From the NCBI GenBank assembly GCA_947065955.1, contig CAMSXY010000073.1:1-6474 (forward strand): a stretch of 6,474 bases of DNA, in the 5' to 3' direction. The notes under the pieces are model-generated. The model did no database searches. It saw nothing but the letters and a program-made list of their open reading frames with translations, and was not told the DNA's origin. This stretch comes from an uncultured Caryophanales bacterium (GTDB taxonomy: Bacteria > Bacillota_I > Bacilli_A > RF39 > UBA660). The translations under genes and the position numbers were made by a program. Below, in pieces: positions 1 through 5,901 of this stretch. Numbering within the stretch: the stretch's first letter is position 1; each line of letters begins with the position of its first letter.

Positions 1-624
1 TGATGCAGAAGTTTAAAAAGTGATTTTTGATGCTTTTCTTCAAAATTAACCTATGGGATTTTTCTTATATCCTGTCTTGAAAAAGGACTTTCTACTTTAC
101 TTTCTGTAGATATTTTAAATTCTTTTAAAGAAATTAAAAGAGATATTGAACGAATCAGCTATGCTTCTTTTATTCTAGAGTTAGCAGAACAAGTCTATAA
201 AGAGTGTAAACAAAAAGAAATTTTTGAACTTCTTATTCAAACACTGTGTAAAATAGAAGAGTCTTTTAATGCCAAAGTACTTATGAATATTCTAGAACTT
301 AAGTATTTAGAATATTTAGGCGTTATGCCCATTTTAGATGCTTGTGCTATTTGTGGGTCAAAAAAAAATATTATAACCCTTTCCAATCGTATTGGGGGCT
401 ATATTTGTAGAAATTGTTATACCAATGAACCTATTGTAGAAGAAAAAACAATGAAACTACTTCGAATGTTTTATTATATTAACATTGAAAAAATAACAAA
501 ATTAGAATTAGAGGAAAAAACAATTCGGGAAGTTGATCATTTTTTAAGCAATTACTATGATTCTTACACGGGTCTTTATCTAAAATCGAAAAAATTTATC
601 GAAAAATTAAACGAAGTAGGGTGA
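1..624 (+). CDS. recO: DNA repair protein RecO, 5'-truncated and with a broken frame near the window edge
   Basis: RecO helps load RecA onto single-stranded DNA in the RecFOR recombination-repair pathway in the cytoplasm. Reading the frame that ends at 624, positions 31-624 give a continuous RecO-like protein: a TYG motif (49-57), a segment resembling LSTLLSVDILNSF, the helical SYASFILELAEQ segment, a zinc-binding ribbon with Cys pairs at 343/352 and 406/415, and a C-terminal GLYLKSKKF motif that closely matches Bacillus subtilis RecO (GLYLKSKRF). The N-terminal OB fold (about 40-45 residues) lies outside the window. The frame carries TGA at 28-30. Removing one T from the run at 24-28 and adding one A to the run at 42-45 restores SDF-DAFLQ-KLTYG, which aligns without gaps to the B. 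subtilis region, so the break looks like error. ATG 283 is internal, not the start. The stop lies 3 bases before the next gene, implying co-transcription. Confidence 0.92.
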
Positions 625-627
625 TTT

Positions 628-1062
628 ATGAAAAAAGAATATTTTGTTTTGGTTCCCTTTTTGACGCTTATCATTTGTCAACTCATCAAGTTTATAAATG
701 AATCTTTGAGAAATCATAAACTGATGTGGGGACGTTTATTCAATGGAAGTGGTGGAATGCCGAGTAGCCATTCTTCTTTTTGTTTTTCTCTTACAACACT
801 TGTTGGAATTGAAGAAGGAATGGGACCGCTTTTTGGAATCTGCCTTGTTTTTTCTTTTGTAATTGCTTACGACGCTATGGGATTACGACAAGAAAGTGGA
901 AAACATGCAATCGAAATTAATCAACTTTTGGATGAAGTTTTTAAAGATAAAAAACAAATTCGAAAGCGTTTAAAGGAACAATTAGGGCATAAGCCTTTGG
1001 AAGTTTTAGTAGGAATTCTTTTAGGAGTTTCTATGGGAACTCTTTTTGGATATTTTTTATAA
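628..1062 (+). CDS. Divergent PAP2 family membrane protein (YuiD/DUF212-like)
   Basis: This 144-residue protein matches the divergent PAP2 family (DUF212, B. subtilis YuiD), which is related to PAP2 phosphatases but has no established reaction. Visible family motifs are GGMPSSHS (residues 42-49), YDAMGLRQESGKHAIEIN (81-98) and LGHKPLEVLVG (119-129). Hydrophobic stretches at about 5-23, 66-82 and 123-144 suggest an inner membrane protein with the PSSH and GH motifs near the active-site region of a PAP2-like fold. Length is normal for the family. The start ATG is preceded by AGGGTGAT, which overlaps the recO stop, so translation is probably coupled to recO. Family assignment is firm; substrate and role are unknown. 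Confidence 0.9.
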   Translation: MKKEYFVLVPFLTLIICQLIKFINESLRNHKLMWGRLFNGSGGMPSSHSSFCFSLTTLVGIEEGMGPLFGICLVFSFVIAYDAMGLRQESGKHAIEINQLLDEVFKDKKQIRKRLKEQLGHKPLEVLVGILLGVSMGTLFGYFL

Positions 1063-1087
1063 AAAAGTTCTAAAATGGGAAAAAATA

Positions 1088-1095
1088 CATACACT
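1088..1095 (+). promoter_or_regulatory. Candidate sigma-E -10 element upstream of yabP
   Basis: The octamer CATACACT matches the B. subtilis sigma-E -10 consensus CATACANT exactly and lies 22 bases before the yabP GTG. In B. subtilis yabP and yabQ are mother-cell sporulation genes, so the sigma is the expected one. No good sigma-E -35 (ATA-centred) is visible 13-15 bases upstream, and the predicted transcript would start only a few bases before the ribosome binding site. Moderate to low confidence. Confidence 0.42.
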
Positions 1096-1103
1096 TTAGT
1101 ATC

Positions 1104-1110
1104 AAGGAGG
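1104..1110 (+). promoter_or_regulatory. Ribosome binding site that fixes the yabP GTG start
   Basis: AAGGAGG is a perfect Shine-Dalgarno sequence placed 7 bases before GTG at 1118. No ATG lies in frame near this point, so it decides the non-ATG start of yabP. Confidence 0.85.
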
Positions 1111-1117
1111 ATGCTAA

Positions 1118-1408
1118 GTGGACAAGACAGATGTGATTTCAAACTTTAATCATAACGTTACAATCAGTGAAAGAAAAAGCATTGTGATTACAGGTGTAAA
1201 AAAAATTGACAGTTTTGATAATGAAGAATTTTTGATGGAAACAACTATGGGGTATATGGTAATTAAAGGCGAAGAACTTGAAATGATTAAACTAGATACT
1301 TATCAGGGAAATGTTTCTATTAAAGGAAAAATTAACAGTATGACGTATATGGAAAGCCCAAATAAGAAAGAAAAAGACGATGGCGTATTTAGTAAATTAT
1401 TTAAATGA
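1118..1408 (+). CDS. yabP: Sporulation protein YabP
   Basis: The 96-residue product matches YabP, a small protein needed for spore formation in B. subtilis and made in the mother cell. Shared features are ITGVKKIDSFDNEEF (residues 24-38; B. subtilis has ITGVKQVESFDSEEF), MGYMVIKGEEL (44-54), a GNVSIKGKI strand (64-72) and the C-terminal FSKLFK (91-96), identical to the B. subtilis ending. The fold is probably all-beta, as in the related YqfC family. Its biochemical role is not known. Translation starts at GTG behind a perfect Shine-Dalgarno. The last codons overlap the yabQ start (ATGA), so the pair is translationally coupled. In B. subtilis the pair is followed by divIC; here ffh follows, behind a terminator. 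Confidence 0.93.
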   Translation: MDKTDVISNFNHNVTISERKSIVITGVKKIDSFDNEEFLMETTMGYMVIKGEELEMIKLDTYQGNVSIKGKINSMTYMESPNKKEKDDGVFSKLFK

Positions 1409-1716
1409 ACCTAGCATTACAAATTAATACAATCCTTTTTTCTTTTTTATTTGGTATTTTCTTTTCCTTTTTTCTTTCTTTAAATGAAAAATATATTTAT
1501 AGTGAAAATAAAATAAAAAAAATACTCATTACGTTTCTTTTTGTAATGATTAATGTATTACTGTATTTTATATTTTTAAAAAAAATCAATAATGGAATTT
1601 TTCATCCATATTCTTTTCTTCTTATCTTTATAGGTTTTTTTGTAGGAGAAAAATTACAAAAAGTATTGAAAAAAAACTTAAAAAGTAAGTTTCAACAAAA
1701 AAGTAAACTTAAATAA
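1405..1716 (+). CDS. yabQ: Spore cortex biosynthesis protein YabQ, short form
   Basis: YabQ is a mother-cell membrane protein required for the spore cortex in B. subtilis. The 103-residue product has three predicted membrane helices (about residues 8-25, 38-58 and 67-83) and a basic tail (84-103). The segment LLYFIFLKKINNGIFHPYSF (52-71) resembles the B. subtilis LLFFYVLLHVNEGEFRIYIF region, and the position directly after yabP supports the call. It is clearly shorter than the roughly 170-residue B. subtilis protein, lacking the C-terminal hydrophobic part; a short form seems natural because a strong terminator follows at once. It starts inside the yabP stop (4-base ATGA overlap). Confidence 0.85.
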   Translation: MNLALQINTILFSFLFGIFFSFFLSLNEKYIYSENKIKKILITFLFVMINVLLYFIFLKKINNGIFHPYSFLLIFIGFFVGEKLQKVLKKNLKSKFQQKSKLK

Positions 1717-1726
1717 TAGATTCATC

Positions 1727-1760
1727 AAAAGGATACTATTGAGAAATAGTATCTTTTTTT
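1727..1760 (+). terminator. Intrinsic terminator after yabQ
   Basis: GATACTATT (1732-1740) pairs perfectly with AATAGTATC (1745-1753) around a GAGA tetraloop, followed by seven T (1754-1760). The A-run and G before the stem (1727-1731) can pair with the T-tract, extending the stem. It ends the recO-yuiD-yabP-yabQ unit. Confidence 0.88.
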
Positions 1761-1771
1761 ATGATTCCAAT

Positions 1772-1791
1772 AAGACAAAAAATGTCTTTTT
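1772..1791 (+). terminator. Weak second hairpin with T-tract before ffh
   Basis: AAGACA (1772-1777) pairs with TGTCTT (1783-1788) around a five-A loop and runs into T1787-1791. Six base pairs only, so it is at best a backup terminator behind the strong one 12 bases upstream. Confidence 0.35.
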
Positions 1792-1798
1792 AATTTGT

Positions 1799-1827
1799 TT
1801 GCTTTTAAAATGAGTTTATTATATAAT
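1799..1827 (+). promoter_or_regulatory. Sigma-A-type promoter of ffh
   Basis: A perfect -10 TATAAT (1822-1827) lies 17 bases after TTGCTT (1799-1804), a partial -35. The ribosome binding site AAAGGTGAT (1832-1840) sits 3 bases before the ffh ATG, leaving only a short leader. Located between the yabQ terminator and ffh, so ffh is transcribed on its own. Confidence 0.65.
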
Positions 1828-1843
1828 AAAAAAAGGTGATAAA

Positions 1844-3151
1844 ATGTTTGAAAATTTAGGAGAAAGGCTACAAAATGCAATTCATAAAATAAAAGGTTAT
1901 GGAAAAATTACAGAAGAAAATATTCGTGAAATTACAAGAGAACTTCGTCTGGCTCTTTTAGAAGCCGATGTAAATTATACAGTTGTAAAAGAATTTATTC
2001 AAAATGTAAAGGAAAAAGCACTTGGAGAAGAGGTTTCTAAAAGCTTAAAACCAAGCGAAGCTTTTATTAAAATCGTTAAAGATGAATTAGTTGAACTTTT
2101 AGGAAGAGAAAAAGCTTCATTAAATATAACGGGAAATCCAAGTGTTTTTATGTTAGTAGGATTACAAGGAAGTGGAAAAACAACCACCACAGGAAAACTT
2201 TCTTTATTACTTCGAAAAAAAATGTCTAAAAAGCCACTACTTGTAGCTTGTGATATTTATAGACCTGCTGCGATTGATCAATTAAAACAAATCGGAAAAG
2301 AATTAAATATAGAAGTTTTTGAAGAGGGAAAAACCAATCCTGTTTTTATCGTAGAACATGCTCTTTCTTATGCCAAAGAAAATCATTTTGATGTTGTATT
2401 AATCGATACAGCAGGACGACTTCATATTGATGAAGAATTAATGGAAGAACTTTCTAACATTCAAAATCTAGCAAAACCACAAGAAACTATTTTAGTTTTA
2501 GATAGTATGATGGGACAAGATGCCATCCATGTCATTACAAACTTTCATGAAAAACTTTCCTTAACAGGTGTTATTCTAACAAAACTAGATGGAGATACCA
2601 AAGGGGGGGTAGCTCTTTCGGTAAGACATTTAACCCATTTACCAATTAAATTTATTGGAGTTAGCGAAAAAATGGATGGATTAGAAGAATTTTATCCAGA
2701 CCGAATGGCAGGTCGTATCATCGGGGAAGGCGATTTTCTATCCATGATTGAGAAGGCAGAGGCTGTTATTGATGAAGAAGAGGCCTTAAATTTAACTAAA
2801 AAAATGGGAAAAGGACAATTCGACTTAGAAGATTTTTTAAAAACGTTTAAACAAATGAAAAAGTTAGGCCCTTTAGAAAATCTTTTAAAATTATTACCTG
2901 GTGCTTCGAAAATGGGAATCAAAGATGTAAAAATTGACCCAAAAGATATGGCTCATGTAGAGGCTATTATCCTTTCTATGACAATGGAAGAAAGAAAACA
3001 CCCAGAAATTTTAAAGGCGAGTAGAAAGATGCGTATCGCCAAGGGAAGTGGAAGAAGTGTCGAAGAAGTTAACCGTCTTTTAAAACAATTTGAACAAATG
3101 CAAAAAATGATGAAACAATTTCAAAACGGAAATCTAAAAATGCCCTTTTAG
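1844..3151 (+). CDS. ffh: Signal recognition particle protein Ffh (SRP54 GTPase)
   Basis: Ffh binds the SRP RNA and signal sequences of nascent membrane proteins and, with FtsY, delivers ribosomes to the translocon. All three domains are present in the 435-residue product. The N domain spans about 1-90. The G domain spans about 100-295, with P-loop GLQGSGKTT (106-114), DIYRPAA (137-143), DTAGR (188-192) and guanine-specifying TKLDG (246-250). The Met-rich M domain spans about 325-435 and carries the RNA-binding SRKMRIAKGSG (393-403) followed by SVEEVNRLLKQF. The closing-loop motif usually written DAMTGQDA reads DSMMGQDA (220-227), a mild variant. Length is slightly below the usual 440-450. 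No ylxM precedes it, and no rpsP/rimM/trmD follow, unlike many Bacillota. Confidence 0.98.
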   Translation: MFENLGERLQNAIHKIKGYGKITEENIREITRELRLALLEADVNYTVVKEFIQNVKEKALGEEVSKSLKPSEAFIKIVKDELVELLGREKASLNITGNPSVFMLVGLQGSGKTTTTGKLSLLLRKKMSKKPLLVACDIYRPAAIDQLKQIGKELNIEVFEEGKTNPVFIVEHALSYAKENHFDVVLIDTAGRLHIDEELMEELSNIQNLAKPQETILVLDSMMGQDAIHVITNFHEKLSLTGVILTKLDGDTKGGVALSVRHLTHLPIKFIGVSEKMDGLEEFYPDRMAGRIIGEGDFLSMIEKAEAVIDEEEALNLTKKMGKGQFDLEDFLKTFKQMKKLGPLENLLKLLPGASKMGIKDVKIDPKDMAHVEAIILSMTMEERKHPEILKASRKMRIAKGSGRSVEEVNRLLKQFEQMQKMMKQFQNGNLKMPF

Positions 3152-3161
3152 ATTTTTTTTT
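3130..3161 (+). terminator. Intrinsic terminator overlapping the end of ffh
   Basis: A3130-A3139 pairs with T3146-T3155 in a continuous 10-bp stem with a six-base loop (ATGCCC), and the T-tract runs from 3153 to 3161. The TAG stop of ffh (3149-3151) lies in the 3' arm, so the last seven codons of ffh double as the terminator stem. Confidence 0.85.
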
Positions 3162-3249
3162 ATTAGATAAAAAATGATAATATAGTGAAAATATCGCTTT
3201 TCTTTTATTCTAAAAGAAGGAAAAGAAAAAAATCTGTAATTTTTCTTAA

Positions 3250-3278
3250 TTGTTTTCTTATATCGCACTCTCTATAAT
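3250..3278 (+). promoter_or_regulatory. Sigma-A-type promoter of the prepilin-propeller gene
   Basis: A perfect -10 TATAAT (3273-3278) is 17 bases after TTGTTT (3250-3255), a partial -35. It follows the ffh terminator and precedes the Shine-Dalgarno by 8 bases, so the gene has its own promoter and a short leader. Confidence 0.6.
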
Positions 3279-3286
3279 AAATTTTG

Positions 3287-3293
3287 AAAGGAG
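3287..3293 (+). promoter_or_regulatory. Ribosome binding site that fixes the start at ATG 3299
   Basis: AAAGGAG lies 5 bases before ATG 3299. An in-frame TTG at 3284 would put this Shine-Dalgarno inside the coding sequence and place the conserved prepilin leader 5 residues further in, so ATG 3299 is preferred. Confidence 0.85.
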
Positions 3294-3298
3294 ATTGT

Positions 3299-5545
3299 AT
3301 GAGAAAAAAAGGATTTACATTAATAGAGCTTTTAGCGGTTATTGTAATACTTGCTGTTATTGCTTTAATTGTAACACCAACTATTTTTAAAATTTTAGAA
3401 AATGCGAAAGAGGCAGCCAATAAAAGGACTGTAAATGGAATTATAAAGGGAGCCGATTTATATTATACAGAAAGTTTAATGGATGCAAGTATTGCGAGTA
3501 AATTTGATGGATTTACAAATGTCTTTAATGAAATTGAAGAAAGACTTAATCATAAACTAAATGAAAAAGGAAACCTTTATATTGACAAGGATGGAAATGT
3601 AGGCGTTTCTATTGTATTAGATGGAAAATGTTATAAAAAAGAATTTCAAAGTTCTGATATTTCTTCTTCCGATGATAAAGAAAATTGTTTTTTAACAAAT
3701 GAAATTAAATCAAGTTATGCAATTTTTGGAGGAATTTATTTAGACAATTTTCGACAAGTTATAAAGACAAAGGATGGTGGATACTTAGCCATAGGAGACA
3801 CCAATTCTCCTAAAGTTGGAACGCTATCAAGTCATGGAACAAAGATTAATTATGATGGTATTGTTGTAAAATTTGATCAAAAAGGAAAACAACAATGGTA
3901 TCAAAATTATGGAGGAGAAGGACATGATTATTTTCATGCTACTTTAGAAGAGGAAGATGGATATTTAATTGCTGCAAAGGTAGATAATTTGGATGATAGA
4001 TCCAATGTAGTCGTTGTAAAATATAGTAAAGAAGGAAAAAAAATAGAGGAAAAAACATTAATTACCTCAAAAGAATTATATTATATTGACCTATTAAAAA
4101 AGGAAAATAATTATTATTTAATTGTAACTGGTAGAGGAATAGATCCAAAAGAAAGCTCCGCTATTATGATGAATGTTATAAAGTATAATAGTAATTTCGA
4201 ACAAGAATATGTAAAAGGATATACAGAAAGATATATGGATAGGGCAGAAAAAGCAATAATAAATTCCTCAGGAAATATGATCTTAGTAGGAATGGCCGAT
4301 GGAAACTTAGGATTTTTAGAGGGAATTGATAAGAAGGGAAGTGGATTTTTACTAGAAATAAAGCCGGAAACAGGAGAAATTTTATCTATTACAACCGAAG
4401 ATACTTTCACATTTACAAATGTAGTAGAGACAACGGATGGTTATATTGCAGTTGGATGGAATGGGATGGAAGCTGAAAGAGATGCAACGATTATGAAGTA
4501 TGGGAAAATAAAAGAATCGAGTGGCAATTTACCCCTTCTTTGGAGTAAGACTTTTAGAGGATCTTCAAGTGAGGCGTTTCAGGCAGTAGCTGTACAAGAA
4601 GATGAAATTGTAGTAGTAGGTAGTAGCCAATCAAAAGACCAAGATATGAAAGATCTAAACCCAGATGGAATTATTACAGGAATCCTTATAAAATATGATC
4701 AAAGGGGGAATTTATTAGAAAAAAGAAAAATAGGGGGGAGTAAAGGAGAGAATATTCAAGATATTATCCCCATTGCAGATGGCTATATAATTGTTGGTTA
4801 TTCTTTTTCATCCGATGGAGATATGTTTCCTTATCGCTATGGAAACAGCGATGCTTTTTTAATGAAAATAGATAAAAATTTAAATCCATTAAAGGATTTT
4901 AATTCGCAGATTTTTTTGGCAGACTCTGTAAAAACCCTAATAAAAAATTATGGGACTCATATTCCTTCTGTGGAAGGTGCTGAAACGTTAAAATTGTATA
5001 CAACAAATGATCCTACAAAAGATCTAGGAAAGTGGTGTACAAGTCGATTAACGATAGATCCAAATTCAAACTATCAATCTGTTGTTTGCTTAAAACCTTT
5101 TAATGAAGGAGATAGTATTAGTCATTATTATCAAACCTTAAAAGAAAATCATCATAAAATAGATACAATTTCCTCAGACAATTGGATTTCTCTTGATTTT
5201 TATTACGGAAATGCAGGAAGTATCGAATTATCAAATATGAAATTAAAATTTGAGGGAAGTGATTATGTGACTTTTCAAGAAGCTGTAGATCTAAAGTATA
5301 TTGAACCTCTTGTATTAATAGGAAGAGATGCTATTGAGCAATTTTCCTTTAGTAATAGCTATAATTTGTTAAGTGGAGGATCTTCAGGTATGGGATTTTT
5401 TCCTGGAATTGTAATAAAATTTAAGCCGAAAATAAAATTAACTGATTTTATTTATAATAGTTCTAAAGATACCGATTTAACACAGGGGCATTTCGGAATT
5501 TCAGAATATCGAAATTTTGATATTTCCTTGACTAAGACAAACTAA
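3299..5545 (+). CDS. Type IV prepilin-like N-terminus fused to a seven-repeat beta-propeller, secreted or surface protein
   Basis: The 748-residue product begins with a class III signal: basic leader MRKKG, a prepilin peptidase site G|FTLIE (cleavage after Gly5, Glu at mature position 5) and a hydrophobic helix to about residue 28, followed by an amphipathic helix. Residues 1-133 resemble a small pilin or pseudopilin ending in a Cys111/Cys130 pair. Residues 149-535 contain seven degenerate repeats of 50-61 residues, each with a DGY-like turn plus a hydrophobic strand ending in Gly in most copies, then a second strand of the VVKFD type; this is the pattern of a seven-bladed beta-propeller. Residues 536-748 are an unrecognised, strand-rich domain with the only other cysteines (Cys580, Cys597), probably a disulfide. 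The mature protein should sit outside the membrane. No prepilin peptidase, pilus ATPase or platform gene is nearby. It is monocistronic with its own promoter and terminator. Function is unknown; adhesion or ligand binding is inference. Confidence 0.85.
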   Translation: MRKKGFTLIELLAVIVILAVIALIVTPTIFKILENAKEAANKRTVNGIIKGADLYYTESLMDASIASKFDGFTNVFNEIEERLNHKLNEKGNLYIDKDGNVGVSIVLDGKCYKKEFQSSDISSSDDKENCFLTNEIKSSYAIFGGIYLDNFRQVIKTKDGGYLAIGDTNSPKVGTLSSHGTKINYDGIVVKFDQKGKQQWYQNYGGEGHDYFHATLEEEDGYLIAAKVDNLDDRSNVVVVKYSKEGKKIEEKTLITSKELYYIDLLKKENNYYLIVTGRGIDPKESSAIMMNVIKYNSNFEQEYVKGYTERYMDRAEKAIINSSGNMILVGMADGNLGFLEGIDKKGSGFLLEIKPETGEILSITTEDTFTFTNVVETTDGYIAVGWNGMEAERDATIMKYGKIKESSGNLPLLWSKTFRGSSSEAFQAVAVQEDEIVVVGSSQSKDQDMKDLNPDGIITGILIKYDQRGNLLEKRKIGGSKGENIQDIIPIADGYIIVGYSFSSDGDMFPYRYGNSDAFLMKIDKNLNPLKDFNSQIFLADSVKTLIKNYGTHIPSVEGAETLKLYTTNDPTKDLGKWCTSRLTIDPNSNYQSVVCLKPFNEGDSISHYYQTLKENHHKIDTISSDNWISLDFYYGNAGSIELSNMKLKFEGSDYVTFQEAVDLKYIEPLVLIGRDAIEQFSFSNSYNLLSGGSSGMGFFPGIVIKFKPKIKLTDFIYNSSKDTDLTQGHFGISEYRNFDISLTKTN
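3743..4903 (+). repeat. Seven tandem beta-propeller blade repeats within the prepilin fusion
   Basis: Cores of the repeats, numbered from ATG 3299: DGGYLAIG (159-166), DGYLIAAK (220-227), NNYYLIVTG (270-278), SGNMILVG (324-331), DGYIAVG (380-386), EDEIVVVG (434-441), DGYIIVG (494-500). Each is followed by a second strand: GIVVKFD (187-193), NVVVVKY (236-242), NVIKY (292-296), GFLLEIK (349-355), DATIMKY (395-401), GILIKYD (461-467), DAFLMKID (518-525). Spacing is 50-61 residues. The copies are diverged at DNA level, so this is an old protein repeat and not a recent tandem duplication. Confidence 0.8.
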
Positions 5546-5573
5546 AGAATAAAAAGTTCTATAAGAAAGGCTT

Positions 5574-5597
5574 TTAACCTGTGCAAGGTTAATTTTT
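5574..5597 (+). terminator. Intrinsic terminator after the prepilin-propeller gene
   Basis: TTAACCT (5574-5580) pairs with AGGTTAA (5586-5592) around GTGCA and is followed by five T (5593-5597). It sits 28 bases after the stop. Confidence 0.75.
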
Positions 5598-5600
5598 CTA

Positions 5601-5609
5601 CATATGATA
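5601..5609 (+). promoter_or_regulatory. Candidate -10 element of the coat-like gene (sigma-K-like, or sigma-A)
   Basis: CATATGATA fits the B. subtilis sigma-K -10 consensus CATANNNTA. The inner TATGAT (5603-5608) is also 5/6 to a sigma-A -10, and neither sigma has a convincing -35 upstream, where the previous terminator sits. Late mother-cell sigma-K control would suit a coat gene. Confidence 0.4.
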
Positions 5610-5617
5610 AGATAGAT

Positions 5618-5625
5618 AAGGGGGA
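5618..5625 (+). promoter_or_regulatory. Ribosome binding site of the coat-like gene
   Basis: AAGGGGGA lies 7 bases before ATG 5633. This strong site, at ideal spacing, is a main reason for calling the 54-codon frame as a gene. Confidence 0.75.
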
Positions 5626-5632
5626 TAAAATT

Positions 5633-5797
5633 ATGTTTAACAGAAATTGTTGTTGTAATAGACAAATGTGGAATGCACCTGCAATGGGCGGATTTATGAA
5701 TCAGCCAGTTCCAACACAAAGTGAATGCCCAATTACAGAACCAACGATTACAAAATGTGTAGAAAAAGAATTCTATCATCAAGTTCCACAAGTGTGA
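5633..5797 (+). CDS. Small Cys-rich spore coat-like protein (CotD-like), possibly C-terminally truncated
   Basis: The 54-residue product starts MFNRNCCCNRQMW, with a triple Cys, continues with a Pro/Met/Gly-rich low-complexity segment (residues 15-29), and ends TEPTITKCVEKEFYHQVPQV (35-54), with five Cys in all (6, 7, 8, 32, 42). This composition, the acidic-aromatic EKEFYH motif and the strong ribosome binding site suggest a spore coat protein of the CotD type. From memory, related proteins of gut Bacillota continue after this motif with a His/Cys-rich tail (a CPIHTH-like segment); here a TGA-TAA double stop follows at once, so the gene may have lost its tail. Such proteins are cross-linked on the outer spore surface. 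It is flanked by terminators on both sides and so is transcribed alone. The family call is inference; the gene itself is well supported. Confidence 0.72.
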   Translation: MFNRNCCCNRQMWNAPAMGGFMNQPVPTQSECPITEPTITKCVEKEFYHQVPQV

Positions 5798-5844
5798 TAA
5801 TTTTTGATAGACTAAATAAGTTAAGAGAACATAAGTATAAATTT

Positions 5845-5872
5845 AAAGGCATTTAATAAGAAATGTCTTTTT
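5845..5872 (+). terminator. Terminator-like hairpin after the coat-like gene
   Basis: AAAGGCATTT (5845-5854) pairs with AAATGTCTTT (5861-5870) over 10 bp with one G-T wobble and a six-base loop; T5868-5872 forms a short tail. It ends the coat-like transcript and also abuts the -10 of the next gene. Confidence 0.68.
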
Positions 5873-5875
5873 CTA

Positions 5876-5884
5876 TGGTATAAT
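5876..5884 (+). promoter_or_regulatory. Extended -10 promoter of the ASCH gene
   Basis: TGGTATAAT is a perfect extended -10 (TG-N-TATAAT). There is no -35 match, which extended -10 promoters tolerate. The start of transcription would fall near 5891, right at the AGGTGAT ribosome binding site (5891-5897), giving a leader of only about 11 bases. Confidence 0.65.
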
Positions 5885-5901
5885 ATTTATAGGTGATTTT
5901 G

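Noticed and set aside
1..30. TGA codons in recO as Trp (genetic code 4)
   Set aside because: All Trp codons read in the full-length genes are TGG and TGA ends recO, yabP and the coat-like gene at sensible places; the early TGA is better explained by an indel.
2602..2608. Run of seven G in ffh as a phase-variation site
   Set aside because: It encodes the conserved Lys-Gly-Gly of DTKGG in an essential gene; switching would be lethal, and the run is short.
3197..3225. Pyrimidine/purine hairpin between ffh and the prepilin gene (8-bp stem 3200-3207/3211-3218, three-base loop)
   Set aside because: All but one pair A-T, and no T-tract follows; A-rich sequence on both sides makes chance pairing likely. 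No riboswitch-like structure was recognised in 3162-3249.
3284..3298. Upstream TTG start for the prepilin-propeller protein, adding MKGDC before the leader
   Set aside because: It would place the Shine-Dalgarno (3287-3293) inside the gene and lengthen a leader that is typical when started at ATG 3299.
5501..5791. Minus-strand open frame across the coat-like gene
   Set aside because: It has no ribosome binding site or recognisable domain, and it is the antisense of a well-supported small gene; other minus-strand frames are likewise shadows.
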